Assembly: GCF_024112395.2 (NCBI RefSeq)
Contig: NZ_CP078013.2
Coordinates: 310,001 to 374,000, forward strand
Origin: Pseudomonas pergaminensis
Lineage (GTDB): Bacteria; Pseudomonadota; Gammaproteobacteria; Pseudomonadales; Pseudomonadaceae
Reading direction: 5' to 3'
DNA length: 64,000 nucleotides
Program-made: the position numbers and the translations under genes
The notes under the pieces: generated by a model
Told to the model about the DNA's origin: nothing
What the model saw: the letters and a program-made list of their open reading frames with translations, nothing else
The model's database searches: none
Part shown: piece after piece, positions 45,126-55,414 of the stretch
How positions within the stretch are numbered: the stretch's first letter is position 1
Layout: each line of letters starts with the position of its first letter

Positions 45126-46091
45126 ATGACGCGCGACGCCCTCGAACACAACCAGATCCCGGTCTATTTCGCCGCCGTTCTGCTGGCCGTCGTCTTCGGC
45201 CTGCTCGCGCCCCCATTCGCCCACGGCCTCAGCGCGTTGGTCACCCCCGCTATCGCGGTGCTGATGTACGCGATGTTCCTGCAAATCCCCTTCCTGGACC
45301 TGCGCCAAGGCTTGGGCAACAAGCGCTTCCTGTCGGCATTGTTGCTGGCCAATTTCATCCTCGTTCCCTTACTGGTGTGGGCGTTGACCCAAAGCCTGGT
45401 GGGTCGCCCGGTCCTGTTGGTGGGGGCGTTGCTGGTATTGCTGACGCCGTGCATCGACTACGTGGTGGTGTTCACCCACATCGGCAAGGGCGATTCGCGG
45501 TTGATGCTGGCGGCGACGCCGGTGCTATTGCTGCTGCAGTTGGCGCTGTTGCCGCTCTATTTGAGCCTGATGCTCGGCGCGCAATCCGAGGTGGTCGTCC
45601 AGGCGCAGCCGTTTGTAGAGGCGTTCCTCTTGTTGATCGTGGTGCCGATGATTCTGGCGGTGGTCACGGTGTCGCTGGCACGGCGATCATCGATGGTCAG
45701 TGTCTGGAGCAGTGCCTGGGCGTGGTTGCCGGTGCCGGCGATGGCGCTGGTGTTGTTTGTGGTGATCGCCTCACACATCACGTCGGTGGTGCGGGATATG
45801 AGCCTGCTGTTGCCGGTGATCCCGGTGTATATCGGCTTTTTGTTGTTGGCACCGCTGATGGGTGCGATGGCGTCGCGGCTGTTTGCGCTCCCCGCCGCTA
45901 CGGCGCGGGCGGTGACGTTCAGCGCTTCGACGCGTAACTCGTTGGTGGTGCTGCCCTTGGCGCTGGCGCTGCCCGAGGATGTGCGTGGCTTGGCGGCGAC
46001 TGCGGTGATCCTGCAAACCTTGGTCGAGCTCGTTGGTGAGTTGATTTACGTTCGGTTGATCCCTAGGTGGGTGTGGCCCGCAGGTCGGTAA
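45126..46091 (+). CDS. BASS-family transporter, arsenic-resistance/bile-acid symporter type
   Basis: 321 residues with about nine to ten transmembrane segments. Blocks such as LLTPCIDYVVVFTHIGKGDSRLMLAATP and FSASTRNSLVVLPLALALP match the bile acid:sodium symporter superfamily, nearest to the ACR3-like branch annotated as arsenic resistance proteins. No arsenic regulator or reductase gene is nearby, so the actual substrate is open. Confidence 0.8.
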   Translation: MTRDALEHNQIPVYFAAVLLAVVFGLLAPPFAHGLSALVTPAIAVLMYAMFLQIPFLDLRQGLGNKRFLSALLLANFILVPLLVWALTQSLVGRPVLLVGALLVLLTPCIDYVVVFTHIGKGDSRLMLAATPVLLLLQLALLPLYLSLMLGAQSEVVVQAQPFVEAFLLLIVVPMILAVVTVSLARRSSMVSVWSSAWAWLPVPAMALVLFVVIASHITSVVRDMSLLLPVIPVYIGFLLLAPLMGAMASRLFALPAATARAVTFSASTRNSLVVLPLALALPEDVRGLAATAVILQTLVELVGELIYVRLIPRWVWPAGR

Positions 46092-46178
46092 AAACGGCAA
46101 TCTTCAGGTTTGTTCAGGCGCTATTCAGCAGGGCGGTCTGCACCATAAGTCGGCGCCCCTTACCTGACAGGTCAACCG

Positions 46179-47771
46179 ATGGATCACCGCAACCGTTTCC
46201 GCCTGGAGTCACTGGGCATTTTTCTGTTTGCTCTTGTGTTGTTCACCTTCGGCATCTGGGATCAGCAGCCCCAGGGTTTTGACGGGCGCTGGGCGCTGTT
46301 CCTGCAGGAAATGTTTCGCCATGGCGCGAGTTTTTTCCCGACCACCTACGGGCAGCCCTACGCGGATTACCCCGGCACTGCGACCTTCTTCAGCTTTTTG
46401 TTTGCCCGACTGTTTGGCGCGCCGAATCATTTGGCGAACGTATTGCCCACCGCCCTGGCGTCCGCTGGGGTGGTGGCGGTGATGTATCGCCTGCTGGTCC
46501 CGGCGAATCGCCAGTGGGCGCTGCTCACGGTGTTATTGACCTTGCTCACCACTCAGTTGCTGGAAAAATCCCGGTCGGTGTGCCTGGACCAGATGGTGGC
46601 GTTGTTGTGTGTCGGCAGTTTCTACCTGCTGCACAGCGGCGGACGCTGGCGGCGGCTTGCGGTGTTCCCGCTGTTCATCCTGGGCTTTGCGATACGCGGG
46701 CCGTTGGGCTTGATCGAGGTCTGTGGCGTGGTCTGCGTCTATTGGGCACTGGGCAAGCCTGGTGAGCGGGTCAGGCAGGTGCTGATCCACGGTGTCATGG
46801 GCCTGGTATTGCTGGCGGCCTGTTGGTGGGTGCTGGTGAAGTTGGCGCGCGTCAGTGGCGGTGATGCCTTTGCCGATGAGGTGTTCAAGATGCAGGTGGG
46901 CGGGCGCCTCGATGAGACCGGTGAGCCGTTCTATTTCTACTTCCAGCTGAGTTTGTACCGCTACTTCCCGGTGGTGCCGTTGGCGCTGGCCACAATGATT
47001 GCGCTGCGTCATCGCTGGTCCGAGCGGTTCGCGGGCGATATGCAGTTAGTGGTGCGGCTAGGGGCCTGCGGCTTGATGATTTTGCTCGGGCTGTCGGTGC
47101 CGCATTTCAAGCGCGCCTATTACATCCTGCCCATGGTGCCGATGTTCGCCGCTGTCGCCGCCTATGGGCTTCTCCAGGCGCAAGGTTGGCTCGTTGGCGT
47201 GCGTCGCACCTACGAATGGCTTGTCGCAGCGCTGCCGGCGTTGTGCGTGGTTGTAGTCCTTGTCTGTCGGCATGGGTGGCAGAAGCATGGTTATTGGCCT
47301 GACGTTTCGCTACCGCTGCTGATCGGCGGACTGGTGGTGCTGCAGATCGCGGCACTGATCGCCTGGCGTCGGGTGGGGCGGCTGGTGTGGCTCAGCCTGA
47401 TCGCATTGACCGCGCAATGGCTGCTGTTGGTGACGGTGGTTGAACCGGCGAAGGATCTGCAATTCGATACCCGGCAATTTGTCGGCCGAGTCGAGGCGCT
47501 GCGAGGCGCTCAGCCGGGGCCGCTGGTGTTTATCAACCTGGGCCGGGACACCTGGGCGGTGCGCTACGTGATGAACCTGGATCACGATGAGTACCCGGTG
47601 TTCATCGCAAGCAGCGAGATCGCGCGACTGGAAGCTTTGCCTCGGCCAGCCTGGGTGATCGTCTCGCGCAAGGAAACCGCGTTGTTGAAAGGCACGCCTC
47701 TGGAGCAGTTGGCGCCAAGGTTTGAAGGGCGGTTGAATGACAACCCGCTGATGGTATTTTTACTGAAGTGA
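46179..47771 (+). CDS. GT39-type membrane glycosyltransferase (ArnT-like)
   Basis: 530 residues with many transmembrane segments. The N-terminal GFDGRWALFLQEMFRHG loop holds the acidic residue position of GT39/GT83 enzymes, and YGQPYADYPGTATFFSFL is like the ArnT family. These use a polyprenyl-phosphate sugar donor on the periplasmic side to modify lipid A, protein or polysaccharide. The C-terminus (~430-530) is a soluble periplasmic domain. It stands alone, so no target can be assigned. Confidence 0.85.
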   Translation: MDHRNRFRLESLGIFLFALVLFTFGIWDQQPQGFDGRWALFLQEMFRHGASFFPTTYGQPYADYPGTATFFSFLFARLFGAPNHLANVLPTALASAGVVAVMYRLLVPANRQWALLTVLLTLLTTQLLEKSRSVCLDQMVALLCVGSFYLLHSGGRWRRLAVFPLFILGFAIRGPLGLIEVCGVVCVYWALGKPGERVRQVLIHGVMGLVLLAACWWVLVKLARVSGGDAFADEVFKMQVGGRLDETGEPFYFYFQLSLYRYFPVVPLALATMIALRHRWSERFAGDMQLVVRLGACGLMILLGLSVPHFKRAYYILPMVPMFAAVAAYGLLQAQGWLVGVRRTYEWLVAALPALCVVVVLVCRHGWQKHGYWPDVSLPLLIGGLVVLQIAALIAWRRVGRLVWLSLIALTAQWLLLVTVVEPAKDLQFDTRQFVGRVEALRGAQPGPLVFINLGRDTWAVRYVMNLDHDEYPVFIASSEIARLEALPRPAWVIVSRKETALLKGTPLEQLAPRFEGRLNDNPLMVFLLK

Positions 47772-47855
47772 ATCGGCAGCTTGAGTCGAACGAGGAGGGC
47801 GCCCGGTTTGCGATTGAGTTCGGCGGACGCTGCTCGGAGATAAAAATCACAGGCA

Positions 47856-47882
47856 ACAAAAAACCCGCACTAGGCGGGTTTC
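47856..47882 (-). terminator. Terminator of tRNA-Phe
   Basis: AACCCGC (47862-47868) pairs with GCGGGTT (47874-47880); on the minus strand the stem is followed by a run of T. Confidence 0.88.
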
Positions 47883-47926
47883 TTGATTGCTTTCACGTGA
47901 TGTTGACACCACCTGAAAGCTGAAGG

Positions 47927-48002
47927 TGGTGCCCAGAGACGGAATCGAACCGCCGACACGGGGATTTTCAATCCCCTGCTCTACCGACTGAGCTATCTGG
48001 GC
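47927..48002 (-). tRNA. tRNA-Phe (anticodon GAA)
   Basis: A 76-base cloverleaf on the minus strand: acceptor GCCCAGA/TCTGGGC with an encoded CCA, D-arm AGCTCAGTCGGTAGAGC, anticodon arm GGGGATTGAAAATCCCC with anticodon GAA, and T-arm GGTTCGATTCC. Confidence 0.98.
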
Positions 48003-48105
48003 AACGGGGCGCATTAAACGGGTTTTTCAGGGGGTCGTCAAGCAAGTTTTCAAAAAATATTTAATTATTACCGTCGCTTACGTGCCGACCCCGGTTTTTG
48101 ATCAA

Positions 48106-48378
48106 TTATTGAGCAGGCGGCACGTAGCCGTCGGCCTTGGCGTATTCCTCGCCGGAAAAGAACTTGTCCATCTCGCCCGCCAGGTATTTACGATCTTCGG
48201 CGTTCATCATGTTCAGGCGCTTTTCGTTGATCAGCAGAGTCTGGTGTTTCAGCCAGTCGCCCCAGGCCTGGGCAGAGATATGGTCGAAAATGTCCTGGCC
48301 CTTGGCGCCTGGATACGGCGGGCGTTCCAGGCCTGGCAATTCTTCTTTGTACTTGCGGCACATTACGGTGCGGGTCAT
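48106..48378 (-). CDS. yggX: YggX: Fe(II) trafficking and oxidative damage protection protein
   Basis: 90 residues. [17 protein letters not shown] with a conserved Cys near the N-terminus and [18 protein letters not shown] are the family hallmarks. YggX limits oxidative damage to Fe-S proteins, which fits its co-transcription with mutY, an Fe-S enzyme: the ATG overlaps the mutY stop by four bases. Confidence 0.96.
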   Translation of the reverse strand: MTRTVMCRKYKEELPGLERPPYPGAKGQDIFDHISAQAWGDWLKHQTLLINEKRLNMMNAEDRKYLAGEMDKFFSGEEYAKADGYVPPAQ

Positions 48379-49442
48379 GACGACACTCCTGCATTCAATA
48401 CGTCGGCCGCGCGCTTCAGCAGTTTTTTCACCGGGGCGGCAAGGCCCAGGCGCGGCGGGGTGGCGAGGTTATACCAGAGCCAGTCGGCCTCGGCCACGTG
48501 ATGGGCGGATTCTTCGACCTGGACCAACCAGGGTTCGATGGCGAGCTGGAAGTGGCTGAAGGTGTGGATCAGCCCCGGCAGCGCCTGCTGCGTGCCCAGT
48601 TCCAACGCGTGCTGGTTGGCCAGGTGTTCCAGGTCTTGCAAGTCATCCAGCTCCGGCAAACTCCACAGGCCGCCCCACAGGCCCGTGGAAGGGCGACGGT
48701 AAAGCAGGATCGCACCCTCGGCATTGGCCAGCAGCGGCATCAGCGTGCGCTTCTGCGGGATAGTCTTGCGCGGCTTGGGGATCGGATAGCGCGTCTCCAG
48801 GCCGAGCATGTGGGCTTCGCAGCCTTTCTCCAGCGGGCATAGCAGGCAGCTGGGTTTGCTGCGGGTGCAGAGGGTGGCGCCCATGTCCATCATCGCCTGG
48901 GTATAGGCATTGACGCGATCATGGGGCGTGAAGCGTTCCGCAGTGGCCCACAGCTGCTTGGCCACCTTGGGCTCGCCGGGGTAGCCCTCCTGTGCGGTAA
49001 ATCGCGCCAGGACGCGCTTGACGTTGCCGTCGAGGATCGGCGCACGCAAGCCCATGCTCAGGCTGGCGATCGCACCGGCGGTGGACAGGCCGATGCCCGG
49101 CAGCTCGGTGAGCTTCTCGACATCTTTGGGAAACTCGCCGCCGTACTCGGCCACGATAATCTTTGCAGTCTTTTGCAGGTTGCGTGCCCGGGTGTAGTAA
49201 CCCAAGCCGGTCCACAGGTGCAGCACTTCGTCTTCCGGTGCAGCGGCCAGGGCTTCGACCGTCGGCAGCGAGGCCATGAAACGGTCGAAGTAATTGAGCA
49301 CGGTGCTCACCTGGGTCTGTTGCAGCATGATCTCCGAGACCCACACCCGATAAGGCGTGATGCCCTGTTGCCAGGGCAGGTCATGACGACCGTGGCGGTC
49401 GTACCAATTGAGTACGGCTTCTGAAAATTGCTCGTTTCTCAT
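48375..49442 (-). CDS. mutY: MutY: adenine DNA glycosylase
   Basis: 355 residues. The HhH-GPD domain (~25-210) has the [30 protein letters not shown] hairpin with the catalytic Asp and the early Glu in [10 protein letters not shown] 4Fe-4S cluster motif follows ([17 protein letters not shown], spacing C-x6-C-x2-C-x5-C). The C-terminal NUDIX-like domain (~230-350) recognises 8-oxoG. MutY removes A mispaired with 8-oxoguanine. The gene overlaps the AsmA-family gene by four bases and yggX by four. Confidence 0.97.
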   Translation of the reverse strand: MRNEQFSEAVLNWYDRHGRHDLPWQQGITPYRVWVSEIMLQQTQVSTVLNYFDRFMASLPTVEALAAAPEDEVLHLWTGLGYYTRARNLQKTAKIIVAEYGGEFPKDVEKLTELPGIGLSTAGAIASLSMGLRAPILDGNVKRVLARFTAQEGYPGEPKVAKQLWATAERFTPHDRVNAYTQAMMDMGATLCTRSKPSCLLCPLEKGCEAHMLGLETRYPIPKPRKTIPQKRTLMPLLANAEGAILLYRRPSTGLWGGLWSLPELDDLQDLEHLANQHALELGTQQALPGLIHTFSHFQLAIEPWLVQVEESAHHVAEADWLWYNLATPPRLGLAAPVKKLLKRAADVLNAGVSS

Positions 49443-51649
49443 CGTTTGAACAGGCCCTTCAGCGCGTCTTTAAGCTGCGGGTTCACCTTGTCGAGCTTCT
49501 CTTCCAGCTTGTCGCTGAGCTTGTTGCCGGCCGCCTTGATGGCAACCTGGGTCAAGCCGTCCTTGTCCAGGCGGCATGCCTTGGCGCCCAGTTCCAGCGG
49601 GCCACGGCAGCGCAGCGGCACTTCGATGCCCTGGAAGTTGGCGCCCACCTGGCAGGCGGGATCTGGCGTTTCACGCTGGTCACCTTCGACGATGATGCCG
49701 ACGCGGTAGTCCATGCCCAGCACGCGCAGGTCGACGTCGCCGTTACCGTTGACGGTCAGGCCTGGGATGCGCACTTTCAAGTCAGGGTTGCTGGCGACCC
49801 CGTTACGGAAGGTCAGGTTGCCCTTCAACTCTTGGAACGGCGTGTCCTTGCCTTGCGGCGTGCTGCTCAAGGTCTTGCGATTGAGCAGGGCGATGCCGGT
49901 GCAGAGTTGTTGCTCAAGATTGGCGTTGAGCAGCACGCCGTTGTTGATCACAAAACTCGCGGTGCCGTTGAGGCTGTCGATCAGGGCTTTCTGGCTATTG
50001 CCACGGCCTGTGAGGTTGCTGTCGAGGGTGATCTGGCCTTTCACCGGCGGGGTTTGCCCCTGGGCTTGCAGGATGCGCTCGACCGGCACCTGCTTGATCC
50101 GGCTTTGCAGCGCAAGCACGGGGATATCCTGGCGCACATCAAGCGTGCCATTGGCCTGGAAGCTGCCGTTGTAGAGACCGCCGCTCAAGGTGTCGAGCTT
50201 GAGCTGACCATCGAGGCCGGAGGCTTTGAGCGCGGCATTCTGGATCGGCAACTTGCTCAGGGTGAGTTGGCCGAACGCAAGGTCGGCGTCCACATCCAGC
50301 GTGCGCAGACGCGCCAATGGCAGCAGTTTGTCGGTACTCCAGGCCCCTTTGGTCGGGGCGTCGGGCAGTGGCGTGGTGCCGCCGGCGGCCATGGCACCGG
50401 CTTCGCTGTTTTGCACTTCGGCCTGGCGTGCGGCGGTGGCGCCCTTGGCGGATTCGGATTTGGCGGGCAGGTAGTTGTCGGCGTTGAAGGTGTCGCCCTT
50501 GAGCTGAACGCGCAGGGATTGCTTGGCGAAATCGTCCACGGCGACGCGGCCGGTGAAGGTGCTGCCGTCGAGTTTCAGGTTCAGGTCTTCCAGGGCCACA
50601 CTGGTCGGCGTGCCTTTGAGGCGGCTGACCAACTCGACCTTGCTCAGGCTGCCGTCGGCCATCGGCGGCAATGGGTGGCCGACGCTGTCGAGGAATTTGG
50701 CCAGGTCAAATTGGGCGATGGAGAGGGCACCGCTGAGCTGCGGGGTCTTGTCCAGATCGTTGACCTTCAGTTCGCCCAAGGCGCGCAACTGGTTGGCCGA
50801 CAGCTTCATGTTGGTCCATTCGGCAATATTGGCCGCTTGGTCCACCAGCAGTTGGCCCTGGGTGGAGAATGTCACGGTCTTGCCCTGCAGCGGCTCACCC
50901 GTGGCTTCGCCAGTGATCTTCATGTCTTCAAGCTGATAACGCTTGAGCGCCCGCTGGATGCGCAGGTTGCCGTTGAGCTCGGTCTTGACGCGCATCACCG
51001 GCTGGTTGCTGCCGAAGAAGGCGGTGAGTTTCACCGGGATGCTGGCGCCTTCGTGCACCGCACCGGCGCTCAATTGAATGCTTTCGGCGCTGAACTGCTT
51101 GCCGGTCTGCTCATCGTTGTATTCAACGCGGGCGTTGTTGACGGTCAGGCTATCAATGTCCAGACGGATGGGTTTAGCCGGCTTCTCCGGTTCAGCCTCG
51201 CGAGGCGGCTCAACCGAACCCGGGCTGCCAGCGCTCGCCTCGGTCACGTTCTTGCCGATGTCTTCCCAGTTGCCATGGCCTTGCTTGTCGCGGGTCAGGC
51301 GCAGGTTCAGGCCTTCGACTCGCACGTCGCTCATCTGCACTTCGCGGCGCAGCAGCGGCAGCACGCGCACGGACAGGCCGAGCATCTGCAGGTCGGCGAA
51401 AGGTTGGGTCGGCGCAGTCAGGGTCGCCACGCTGGCTTCGTGCAGTTCAAGGCCGAGCCAGGGGAACAGGCTCCAGCCGATGTCGCCATTGAGCGTCAGC
51501 TCGATGTGGGCCTTGTCGCGGGCAATCTGGCGAATCTCGTCTTTATAGTCGTTGGGATCGAAGAGATGGGTCAGGGCAAAACCCAGAGCCACAATGATCA
51601 GCAACAGCCCGAGAAGTACCAGACCCAGGATTTTGCCGAACGCTTTCAT
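49439..51649 (-). CDS. AsmA-family protein
   Basis: 736 residues from the ATG at 51649 (AAGGA seven bases upstream); an ATG at 51676 would add nine residues. A single N-terminal transmembrane helix (~8-30, ILGLVLLGLLLIIVALGFAL) is followed by an AsmA domain (~35-200) and a C-terminal AsmA_2-like region (~500-680, GSLNGTASFVINNGVLLNANLEQ). AsmA-like proteins form long beta-taco bridges thought to move lipids between the membranes. Its position before mutY-yggX is conserved in Pseudomonas. Confidence 0.9.
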   Translation of the reverse strand: MKAFGKILGLVLLGLLLIIVALGFALTHLFDPNDYKDEIRQIARDKAHIELTLNGDIGWSLFPWLGLELHEASVATLTAPTQPFADLQMLGLSVRVLPLLRREVQMSDVRVEGLNLRLTRDKQGHGNWEDIGKNVTEASAGSPGSVEPPREAEPEKPAKPIRLDIDSLTVNNARVEYNDEQTGKQFSAESIQLSAGAVHEGASIPVKLTAFFGSNQPVMRVKTELNGNLRIQRALKRYQLEDMKITGEATGEPLQGKTVTFSTQGQLLVDQAANIAEWTNMKLSANQLRALGELKVNDLDKTPQLSGALSIAQFDLAKFLDSVGHPLPPMADGSLSKVELVSRLKGTPTSVALEDLNLKLDGSTFTGRVAVDDFAKQSLRVQLKGDTFNADNYLPAKSESAKGATAARQAEVQNSEAGAMAAGGTTPLPDAPTKGAWSTDKLLPLARLRTLDVDADLAFGQLTLSKLPIQNAALKASGLDGQLKLDTLSGGLYNGSFQANGTLDVRQDIPVLALQSRIKQVPVERILQAQGQTPPVKGQITLDSNLTGRGNSQKALIDSLNGTASFVINNGVLLNANLEQQLCTGIALLNRKTLSSTPQGKDTPFQELKGNLTFRNGVASNPDLKVRIPGLTVNGNGDVDLRVLGMDYRVGIIVEGDQRETPDPACQVGANFQGIEVPLRCRGPLELGAKACRLDKDGLTQVAIKAAGNKLSDKLEEKLDKVNPQLKDALKGLFKR

Positions 51650-51974
51650 GGGCGAGTCCTTGTATGTCGATTTCAAAATTTAGCCGCAGAGTATAACGCC
51701 CGACGGCCTACGTCAGTGCCCTGATCGTTACATTGTATCCAGGGCGGGGAAACGGGTTTCTGGCGTCAAATAAAACAGATTTCCTGAAAAAGGTGATATC
51801 AGTTTGGTTTTTCTGTCATCCACAGGTGCTAATCTGCGCAGGTTCGTCTGCCTTCTGCGACATAGCGTCGCGTTCAAATGGAGCTTTACTCAACAACAAC
51901 GGCCAACGCTTTGCGTGCAAGGCCGAGGGAGAGAGCGCCCGACGGACACATACTAACAACTGGGGGAAACACCA
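51650..51974. other. 325-base region between the AsmA gene and the OFA transporter
   Basis: No supported gene: the open frame at 51733-51978 has no ribosome binding site and no protein-like composition. I see no confident promoter hexamers. GGGGGA (51962-51967) is the ribosome binding site of the next gene. Confidence 0.5.
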
Positions 51975-53636
51975 ATGAGCACTAGCACTGCGGCGGGTTC
52001 GACTGCCGCACAGCCTGCGTTCCTGTCCAAGGAACGCATTATCGCCAAGCCCGGCTTCAACCGCTGGCTGGTTCCGCCGGCCGCGCTGGCCATCCACCTG
52101 TGCATCGGCATGGCCTATGGCTTCTCGGTGTTCTGGCTGCCACTGTCCAAGGCACTGGGTATCACCAAACCGCTCGCCTGCGCGCCAGACATGGGCTTCA
52201 TCGCCCAAGTCTTCTCGTCCCAATGCGACTGGCCCATCTCCATGCTGGGCTGGATCTACACCCTGTTCTTCATCTTCCTGGGCTGCTCGGCAGCGATCTG
52301 GGGCGGCTGGCTGGAACATGCCGGGCCACGCAAGGCTGGCGTCGTGTCGGCACTGTGCTGGTGCGGCGGCCTGCTGATCTCGGCGTTGGGTATCTATACC
52401 CACCAGATCTGGCTGATGTGGATCGGCTCCGGGGTCATTGGCGGTATCGGCCTGGGCCTGGGCTATATCTCGCCCGTATCGACCCTGATCAAGTGGTTCC
52501 CGGACAAGCGCGGCATGGCCACCGGTATGGCGATCATGGGTTTTGGCGGCGGCGCGATGGTCGGTGCTCCCCTGGCCGCAGCGCTGATGGGCCACTTCGC
52601 CACGCCAACCAGCGTGGGCGTATGGCAGAGCTTCGTGGTGATGGCGGCAATCTACTTTGTGTTCATGATCGGCGGCGCATTGCTGTACCGCGTTCCACCG
52701 ACTGGCTGGAAGCCTGAGGGCTGGACCGCCCCGGCGAAAAAAGCCAGCAACGCGATGATCACCCACCGTCACGTCCACGTGAACGTAGCGTGGAAAACCC
52801 CGCAATTCCGCCTGGTATGGCTGGTGCTGTGCCTGAACGTTTCCGCCGGTATCGGCATCCTCGGCATGGCTTCGCCACTGCTGCAGGAAGTGTTCGGCGG
52901 CAAGTTGCTGGGTGTGGATGTGCCGTTTGGTCAGCTGGATGCCGGTCAACTGGCCTCTATCGCGGCCATCGCGGCAGGTTTCACCGGTCTGTTGAGCCTG
53001 TTCAACATCGGTGGTCGGTTCTTCTGGGCGTCGTTCTCCGACTACCTGGGCCGTAAAAACACCTACTTCGTGTTCTTCGCCCTGGGCTTTGCCCTGTATG
53101 CGCTGATCCCGAACCTGGGGCACCTGGGCAACGTGGCGCTGTTCGTGGCGGCGTTCTGCATCATCCTGTCGATGTACGGCGGTGGTTTTGCGACCGTTCC
53201 GGCTTACCTGGCCGACCTGTTCGGCACCCAGATGGTTGGCGCGATCCATGGTCGCCTGCTGACCGCCTGGGCCGCGGCCGGTGTACTGGGTCCGGTGCTG
53301 GTGAACTACCTGCGTGAGTATCAACTGAGCATCGGCGTCGAGCGTGCAGCTGCGTACGACATCACCCTGTACATCCTGGCTGGCCTGCTGGTGCTGGGTT
53401 TCCTCTGCAACCTGATGGTCCGCCCGGTGGCCGACAAGTACTTCATGACCGACGCCGAACTGGCCGCAGAACAGGCGCTGGGCCATGACAAAGGCGCCGA
53501 TGCCACCACTTCCCTGGAGTGGAAGGCAGCCTCCGGTACCGTGCCATTGGCTATCGCCGCCTGGCTGGTGGTGGGTATTCCGTTGGCGTGGGGTGTGTGG
53601 GTGACCCTGCAGAAGACCGCAGTCCTGTTCCACTAA
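51975..53636 (+). CDS. OFA-family MFS transporter (oxalate/formate antiporter type)
   Basis: 553 residues with twelve predicted transmembrane segments. Helix 1 PPAALAIHLCIGMAYGFSVFWLPL and the GWIYTLFFIFLGCSAAIWGGWLEHAGPRKAG loop are typical of the oxalate/formate antiporter family; WFPDKRGMATGMAIMGFGGGAMVGAP is the conserved MFS motif. A large central cytoplasmic loop (~245-275) is rich in His. Oxalate itself is not assured; several Pseudomonas members transport other carboxylates. GGGGGA precedes the ATG. Confidence 0.9.
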   Translation: MSTSTAAGSTAAQPAFLSKERIIAKPGFNRWLVPPAALAIHLCIGMAYGFSVFWLPLSKALGITKPLACAPDMGFIAQVFSSQCDWPISMLGWIYTLFFIFLGCSAAIWGGWLEHAGPRKAGVVSALCWCGGLLISALGIYTHQIWLMWIGSGVIGGIGLGLGYISPVSTLIKWFPDKRGMATGMAIMGFGGGAMVGAPLAAALMGHFATPTSVGVWQSFVVMAAIYFVFMIGGALLYRVPPTGWKPEGWTAPAKKASNAMITHRHVHVNVAWKTPQFRLVWLVLCLNVSAGIGILGMASPLLQEVFGGKLLGVDVPFGQLDAGQLASIAAIAAGFTGLLSLFNIGGRFFWASFSDYLGRKNTYFVFFALGFALYALIPNLGHLGNVALFVAAFCIILSMYGGGFATVPAYLADLFGTQMVGAIHGRLLTAWAAAGVLGPVLVNYLREYQLSIGVERAAAYDITLYILAGLLVLGFLCNLMVRPVADKYFMTDAELAAEQALGHDKGADATTSLEWKAASGTVPLAIAAWLVVGIPLAWGVWVTLQKTAVLFH

Positions 53637-53663
53637 CACCGTAAAATTTTGTGGGCGCGGTTC

Positions 53664-53753
53664 CTGTGGGAGCCGGGCTTGCCCGCGATGGCATCACCTC
53701 GGTGCAACTGAAAAGCCGAGGTGCCTGTATCGCAGGCAAGCCAGCTCCACAAA
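53664..53753. repeat. Imperfect REPIN after the OFA transporter
   Basis: CTGTGGGAGCCGGGCTTGCC... (53664-53688) and the inverse GCAGGCAAGCCAGCTCCACA (53732-53751) are two different REP variants facing each other. The core carries an inverted repeat CACCTCGG/CCGAGGTG (~53695-53722). Confidence 0.8.
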
Positions 53754-53885
53754 AGCTGGTTCTCACATGTATGCACATGTCTATCCCCGACACTCCATCA
53801 GTCTTATCCCCTCCGATGTTTCTGTTTAGCGCCCGCGCCCCTATAATGGCTGCCTTTTTCGCCCAATGATTTTGCGGAGCTGGTG

Positions 53886-54479
53886 ATGGCCGAACGTAAG
53901 GCGTCCGTCGAGCGCGACACTCTGGAAACCCAGATCAAAGCCTCGATCAACCTGGATGGCACCGGAAAGGCCCGATTTGATATCGGTGTACCTTTTCTTG
54001 AGCACATGCTGGACCAGATCGCCCGTCACGGGCTGATCGACCTGGATATCGTCAGTAAGGGCGACCTGCATATCGACGACCACCACACGGTGGAAGACGT
54101 CGGTATCACCTTGGGCCAGGCATTTGCCAAGGCCATCGGCGACAAGAAAGGCATCCGTCGCTACGGCCACGCCTATGTCCCGTTGGACGAAGCGCTGTCG
54201 CGCGTGGTCATCGACTTCTCCGGCCGCCCCGGCCTGCAGATGCACGTGCCCTACACCCGCGCCACCGTCGGCGGCTTCGATGTCGACCTGTTCCAGGAAT
54301 TCTTCCAGGGTTTCGTCAACCACGCCCTTGTCAGCCTGCACATCGACAACCTGCGCGGCACCAACACCCACCACCAGATCGAAACCGTGTTCAAGGCCTT
54401 CGGCCGCGCCCTGCGCATGGCTGTAGAGCTGGATGAGCGCATGGCCGGGCAAATGCCCTCGACCAAGGGCGTCCTGTAA
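53886..54479 (+). CDS. hisB: HisB: imidazoleglycerol-phosphate dehydratase
   Basis: 197 residues, the usual size of the monofunctional enzyme. Metal-binding motifs [22 protein letters not shown] (DHHxxED) and NTHHQIE are intact. It catalyses the sixth step of histidine synthesis. The ATG at 53886 is preferred over the GTG just before it because of the GGAG at 53875-53878. It begins the hisB-hisH-DUF2164-hisA-hisF run. Confidence 0.98.
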   Translation: MAERKASVERDTLETQIKASINLDGTGKARFDIGVPFLEHMLDQIARHGLIDLDIVSKGDLHIDDHHTVEDVGITLGQAFAKAIGDKKGIRRYGHAYVPLDEALSRVVIDFSGRPGLQMHVPYTRATVGGFDVDLFQEFFQGFVNHALVSLHIDNLRGTNTHHQIETVFKAFGRALRMAVELDERMAGQMPSTKGVL

Positions 54480-55117
54480 TGCAGACGGTCGCGGTTATCG
54501 ATTACGGCATGGGTAACCTGCACTCGGTGGCCAAGGCCCTCGAGCACGTAGGCGCCGGCAAGGTGCTGATCACCAGCGATGCCAGCGTGATTCGCGAAGC
54601 CGACCGGGTGGTGTTTCCCGGCGTTGGCGCGATTCGCGACTGCATGGCCGAGATCCGCCGCCTGGGCTTTGACAGCCTGGTGCGCGAAGTCAGCCAGGAC
54701 CGTCCGTTTCTCGGCATCTGCGTGGGCATGCAAGCCTTGCTCGACAGCAGTGAGGAGAACGACGGCGTCGACTGCATCGGCCTGTTCCCAGGCCAGGTGA
54801 AGTTCTTCGGCAAAGACCTGCATGAAGACGGCGAACACCTGAAAGTCCCGCACATGGGCTGGAACGAAGTCCGCCAGACCGTGGACCACCCGCTATGGCA
54901 CGAAGTGCCGGACATGGCGCGCTTCTACTTCGTGCACAGCTACTACATCGCCGCCGGTAAGCCGGGCCAGGTGGTGGGCGGCGGGCACTACGGCGTCGAC
55001 TTCGCCGCCGCGCTGGCCGAAGGTTCGCGGTTTGCCGTGCAGTTCCACCCGGAGAAGAGCCATACCCATGGCCTGCAATTGCTGCAGAACTTCGCCGCCT
55101 GGGACGGGCGCTGGTAA
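54479..55117 (+). CDS. hisH: HisH: glutamine amidotransferase subunit of IGP synthase
   Basis: 212 residues, a class I glutaminase. Nucleophile Cys in [10 protein letters not shown], and His/Glu in [10 protein letters not shown]. It supplies ammonia to HisF. The start overlaps the hisB stop by one base (TAATG). Confidence 0.98.
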   Translation: MQTVAVIDYGMGNLHSVAKALEHVGAGKVLITSDASVIREADRVVFPGVGAIRDCMAEIRRLGFDSLVREVSQDRPFLGICVGMQALLDSSEENDGVDCIGLFPGQVKFFGKDLHEDGEHLKVPHMGWNEVRQTVDHPLWHEVPDMARFYFVHSYYIAAGKPGQVVGGGHYGVDFAAALAEGSRFAVQFHPEKSHTHGLQLLQNFAAWDGRW

Positions 55118-55375
55118 ATGGCCAGGAAGCCGAAGCAGCCGATCTTGAACCTCACGCCCGAACAGGAGAGTGAGGCTACCCTCAAGATCAAGCGCTTTAT
55201 GGAAGATCGCTTCGAGCTCAAGCTGGGTTCGTTCGAGGTCGCCGAGATCCTCGAACTGTTCACCAATGAAGTGGCTCCGCATTATTACAACAGGGCGATT
55301 TTCGACACGCAGACGCTCCTTAAAGAAAGGTTCGAAAGCATCGAAAGCGACCTGTGGTCGCTTGAGAAACCCTGA
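55118..55375 (+). CDS. DUF2164 protein inside the his operon
   Basis: 85 residues, helical, with KIKRFMEDRFELKLGSFEVAEILELFTNEVAPHYYN, the core of the DUF2164 family. It begins at the base after the hisH stop and is followed by hisA after 39 bases. No enzymatic motif is visible. Its consistent placement between hisH and hisA in Pseudomonas hints at a link to histidine synthesis, but this is unproven. Confidence 0.85.
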   Translation: MARKPKQPILNLTPEQESEATLKIKRFMEDRFELKLGSFEVAEILELFTNEVAPHYYNRAIFDTQTLLKERFESIESDLWSLEKP

Positions 55376-55414
55376 TTTCCCAAGCATTGCTGAATTTCGA
55401 ATAAGGTTTGCCAG

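Noticed and set aside
51733..51978. 81-codon plus-strand frame ahead of the OFA transporter
   Set aside because: No ribosome binding site or family resemblance; it runs into the transporter start in another frame.
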